Shown: positions 5,903-7,239 of the stretch, one piece after another
How positions within the stretch are numbered: the stretch's first letter is position 1
Layout: each line of letters starts with the position of its first letter
Assembly (NCBI GenBank): GCA_031376305.1
Contig: JANMDM010000228.1
Span: forward strand, 1 to 7,239
Source: TMP-24 sp031376305
GTDB taxonomy: Bacteria; Pseudomonadota; Alphaproteobacteria; Rhodobacterales; Rhodobacteraceae
Direction of reading: 5' to 3'
Length of the DNA: 7,239 bases
Notes under the pieces: model-generated
Told to the model about the DNA's origin: nothing
The model's database searches: none
Seen by the model: the letters and a program-made list of their open reading frames with translations, nothing else
Made by a program: the position numbers and the translations under genes

Positions 5903-6162
5903 GCCCGCCGAGTCAATGACTGCCAATTGGGAGGGAGAAAGGCAGCGCGATTAGGTGCCAGCAATCGTGTGAAAGACAGGCCAGGCAATCGCGCTGCGGG
6001 AAGCCCCAGACGCCTCGACCACGCGGTAAAGCCCGGCCCGTTTCACCGGTTTACAATTTCAAGGAGCGGCAGGGTTTCGCTGCGGCGGCATGATGCCATA
6101 TGGCATGGCCGTCTGTCGCGATTCGAAATGGGCACAATTGTGCACCCGCTGCGAGGCAGATA
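5903..6162. other. Gene-free stretch with several palindromes between phage remnant and helicase
   Basis: I find no convincing gene here; a 12-codon frame from ATG 5916 (MTANWEGERQRD) is too short to judge. The stretch holds an 11-bp perfect inverted repeat, GCAGCGCGATT at 5942-5952 and its complement at 5987-5997. Between and over its arms, GCCAGCAATCG (5957-5967) is nearly repeated as GCCAGGCAATCG (5980-5991). A 14-bp perfect palindrome ATGCCATATGGCAT lies at 6093-6106. Together these suggest regulatory or recombination sites, but none is assigned. Confidence 0.5.
6130..6147 (-). terminator. Possible terminator after the helicase gene
   Basis: A dyad centred on GCACAATTGTGC, extended by GGG and CCC with one bulged base, lies 15 nt beyond the helicase stop on the - strand. 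It is followed by ATTTCG rather than a real T-tract. The position suits a terminator but the signal is weak. Confidence 0.3.
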
Positions 6163-7239
6163 TCAGCGCCGAGGCTTCGACTTGCCTGCAGTACCTGCCA
6201 CTGGCGGTATCTTCGCTTTACCCACGCAGGTCGGATACCGGACACAGCCGAGGAAACGCCCGTAAGTGCCGGTGCGCTCCACAAGCCAGCCATCTTCGCA
6301 TTCTGGACAGGACGGATAGCTGGAACCGCAGGCGCATCGAACTTCTGTCGATCCATCCGCATGACGCGGCAGTGCCGTGCCGCAGGACGAGCAGGCAGGC
6401 AACAGGTTTCCGCAATGCTGGAGATGCTCGCAGCGATACCAGATGCGACCATCCTGGCCCCGCACGCCCAGCAACCGACCACCACACTCCCCGCACTCTT
6501 GGGCGTCCTGTTCCGCGCCGGGCGCAGCAACAATTCCGTAGGCGGGATCCTTCTTCAACTCCGTGACAAAGGTCGAGGGCCGCGCATATGAGGCTAGGAT
6601 CGTCAGGGTGTGACGGGCCCGCGTCATCGCGACATACATCACCCGCCGCTCTTCAGCATTCTGGAACGCTTCCTCCTCGGGCGAGACCAAAGCAAGCAGG
6701 GGGTCGTCGACGATTTCCGAGGGAAAGCCGGTCCTACCGCTGTCGACATTCAGCAAGACCACGTGATCGGCCTCAAGCCCTTTTGACGCATGGATGGTCT
6801 TGAAACTGATGCTCAGCCGCGGAAATCGCCGTTTCAGGCCCTGCATGTCTGGCTCCAAAAACCGATACCGCCCAAGCAAAAGTACGGTGGCTGGTTTCGC
6901 TGCGCCATCCAGTTTGGCGGACATCGCCGTCAGGACTTCGGACAGCTTTTTCTCTTCCTCGTCCTTCGGCGTCATCACGACCTTGATTGCCGGTTCGGTT
7001 GCAGTCCCTGCCGGAACAATCTGCTTTTGAATTTGGGCAGGGTTTCTGAGCACGAAGGTTCTGGCTGCGAATGCGATCTGATCCACCGAGCGGAAGGTTC
7101 GGCCGAGGTCAACCGTCCTGTGGATTCCGGACGCGCCATCAAAGGTGCCGCCGAATTCCGTGCCAAAATGGCGCATCAGATGAATGTCGGATCCCGCAAA
7201 GCGAAAGATCGACTGCCAGTCATCCCCGACCGCAAACAT
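6163..7239 (-). CDS. C-terminal part of a UvrD/HelD-like superfamily 1 helicase with zinc-ribbon tail
   Basis: The visible 358 residues are open to the right window edge, so the true start and the Walker A motif are missing. Helicase motif III is GDDWQSIFRFAGSD (5-18 of the fragment), motif IV lies around GRTFRS (46-51), motif V is TIHASKGLEADHV (148-160) and motif VI is VMYVAMTRAR (200-209). These place it with the UvrD/Rep/HelD (helicase IV) group of ATP-driven 3'-5' DNA translocases; the GDDWQ form favours HelD. The tail, residues about 249-340, has paired cysteines (C249/C252 with C270/C276; C283/C286 with C302/C304; C311/C314 with C332/C338), suggesting three zinc ribbons like those of topoisomerase I tails, used for nucleic-acid binding. 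It ends in basic KSKPRR before TGA. The visible part looks intact. A role in repair, recombination or phage defence is possible but not shown. Confidence 0.9.
   Translation of the reverse strand: MFAVGDDWQSIFRFAGSDIHLMRHFGTEFGGTFDGASGIHRTVDLGRTFRSVDQIAFAARTFVLRNPAQIQKQIVPAGTATEPAIKVVMTPKDEEEKKLSEVLTAMSAKLDGAAKPATVLLLGRYRFLEPDMQGLKRRFPRLSISFKTIHASKGLEADHVVLLNVDSGRTGFPSEIVDDPLLALVSPEEEAFQNAEERRVMYVAMTRARHTLTILASYARPSTFVTELKKDPAYGIVAAPGAEQDAQECGECGGRLLGVRGQDGRIWYRCEHLQHCGNLLPACSSCGTALPRHADGSTEVRCACGSSYPSCPECEDGWLVERTGTYGRFLGCVRYPTCVGKAKIPPVAGTAGKSKPRR

Noticed and set aside
5916..5954. Start of a phage lysozyme-type gene (MTANWE) right after the holin fragment
   Set aside because: A lysis gene after a holin would make sense, but only 12 codons exist before the stop and they contain no recognisable domain.
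6090..6591. Overlapping + strand frames of about 160 codons opposite the helicase tail
   Set aside because: They run antisense to the cysteine-rich helicase C-terminus, whose motifs are intact. Their apparent cysteines arise from the opposite-strand composition.

Overview
The window looks like accessory DNA from an alphaproteobacterium, probably a sphingomonad or rhodobacter relative. The evidence is its moderately high GC content, an IS21-type element whose proteins resemble those I associate with these groups, and a short holin-like fragment of a kind common in alphaproteobacterial phages. The host is inferred; no rRNA or other taxonomic marker is present.

Positions 1-3003 hold an intact-looking metabolic pair on the + strand. 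It consists of a GntR/FCD-type repressor (206-883) and, after a 92-bp gap with a candidate operator, a fused alpha/beta E1 subunit of a thiamine-diphosphate 2-oxo-acid (or acetoin) dehydrogenase (976-2979). The natural reading is a substrate-inducible operon, with the regulator sensing the acid that E1 decarboxylates. The E2 and E3 partners expected downstream are absent: 24 bp after the E1 stop the sequence becomes mobile-element debris.

Positions 3004-5902 are that debris. The first 31 or so codons of a serine resolvase (catalytic Arg and Ser still present) run directly into the left end of an IS21-family element of about 2.66 kb (about 3098-5757). Its imperfect terminal inverted repeats and internal end repeats are recognisable. 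The element carries istA and istB on the - strand with the usual ATGA overlap, but it is dead: istA has a 1-nt deletion and a 38-nt insertion, and istB has an insertion of about 44 nt and a 1-nt insertion. On its right side the element abuts the C-terminal 47 codons of a holin-like phage protein. The two flanks do not belong to one gene and no target duplication is seen, so this is a deletion or recombination scar.

The most unusual feature is inside the IS. Three short extra segments (38-50 nt), relative to the IstA/IstB family patterns I recall, interrupt the transposition genes, and each is built around perfect hairpins. Two lie next to catalytic DDE positions of IstA; one of these is in frame. 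A fourth palindrome-rich patch lies between istB and the left end. They may be small mobile palindromic elements.

Positions 5903-6162 contain no convincing gene but several palindromes. From 6163 to the right edge, on the - strand, is the C-terminal part of a UvrD/HelD-like superfamily 1 helicase ending in three predicted zinc ribbons. Its N-terminal ATPase part lies outside the window.
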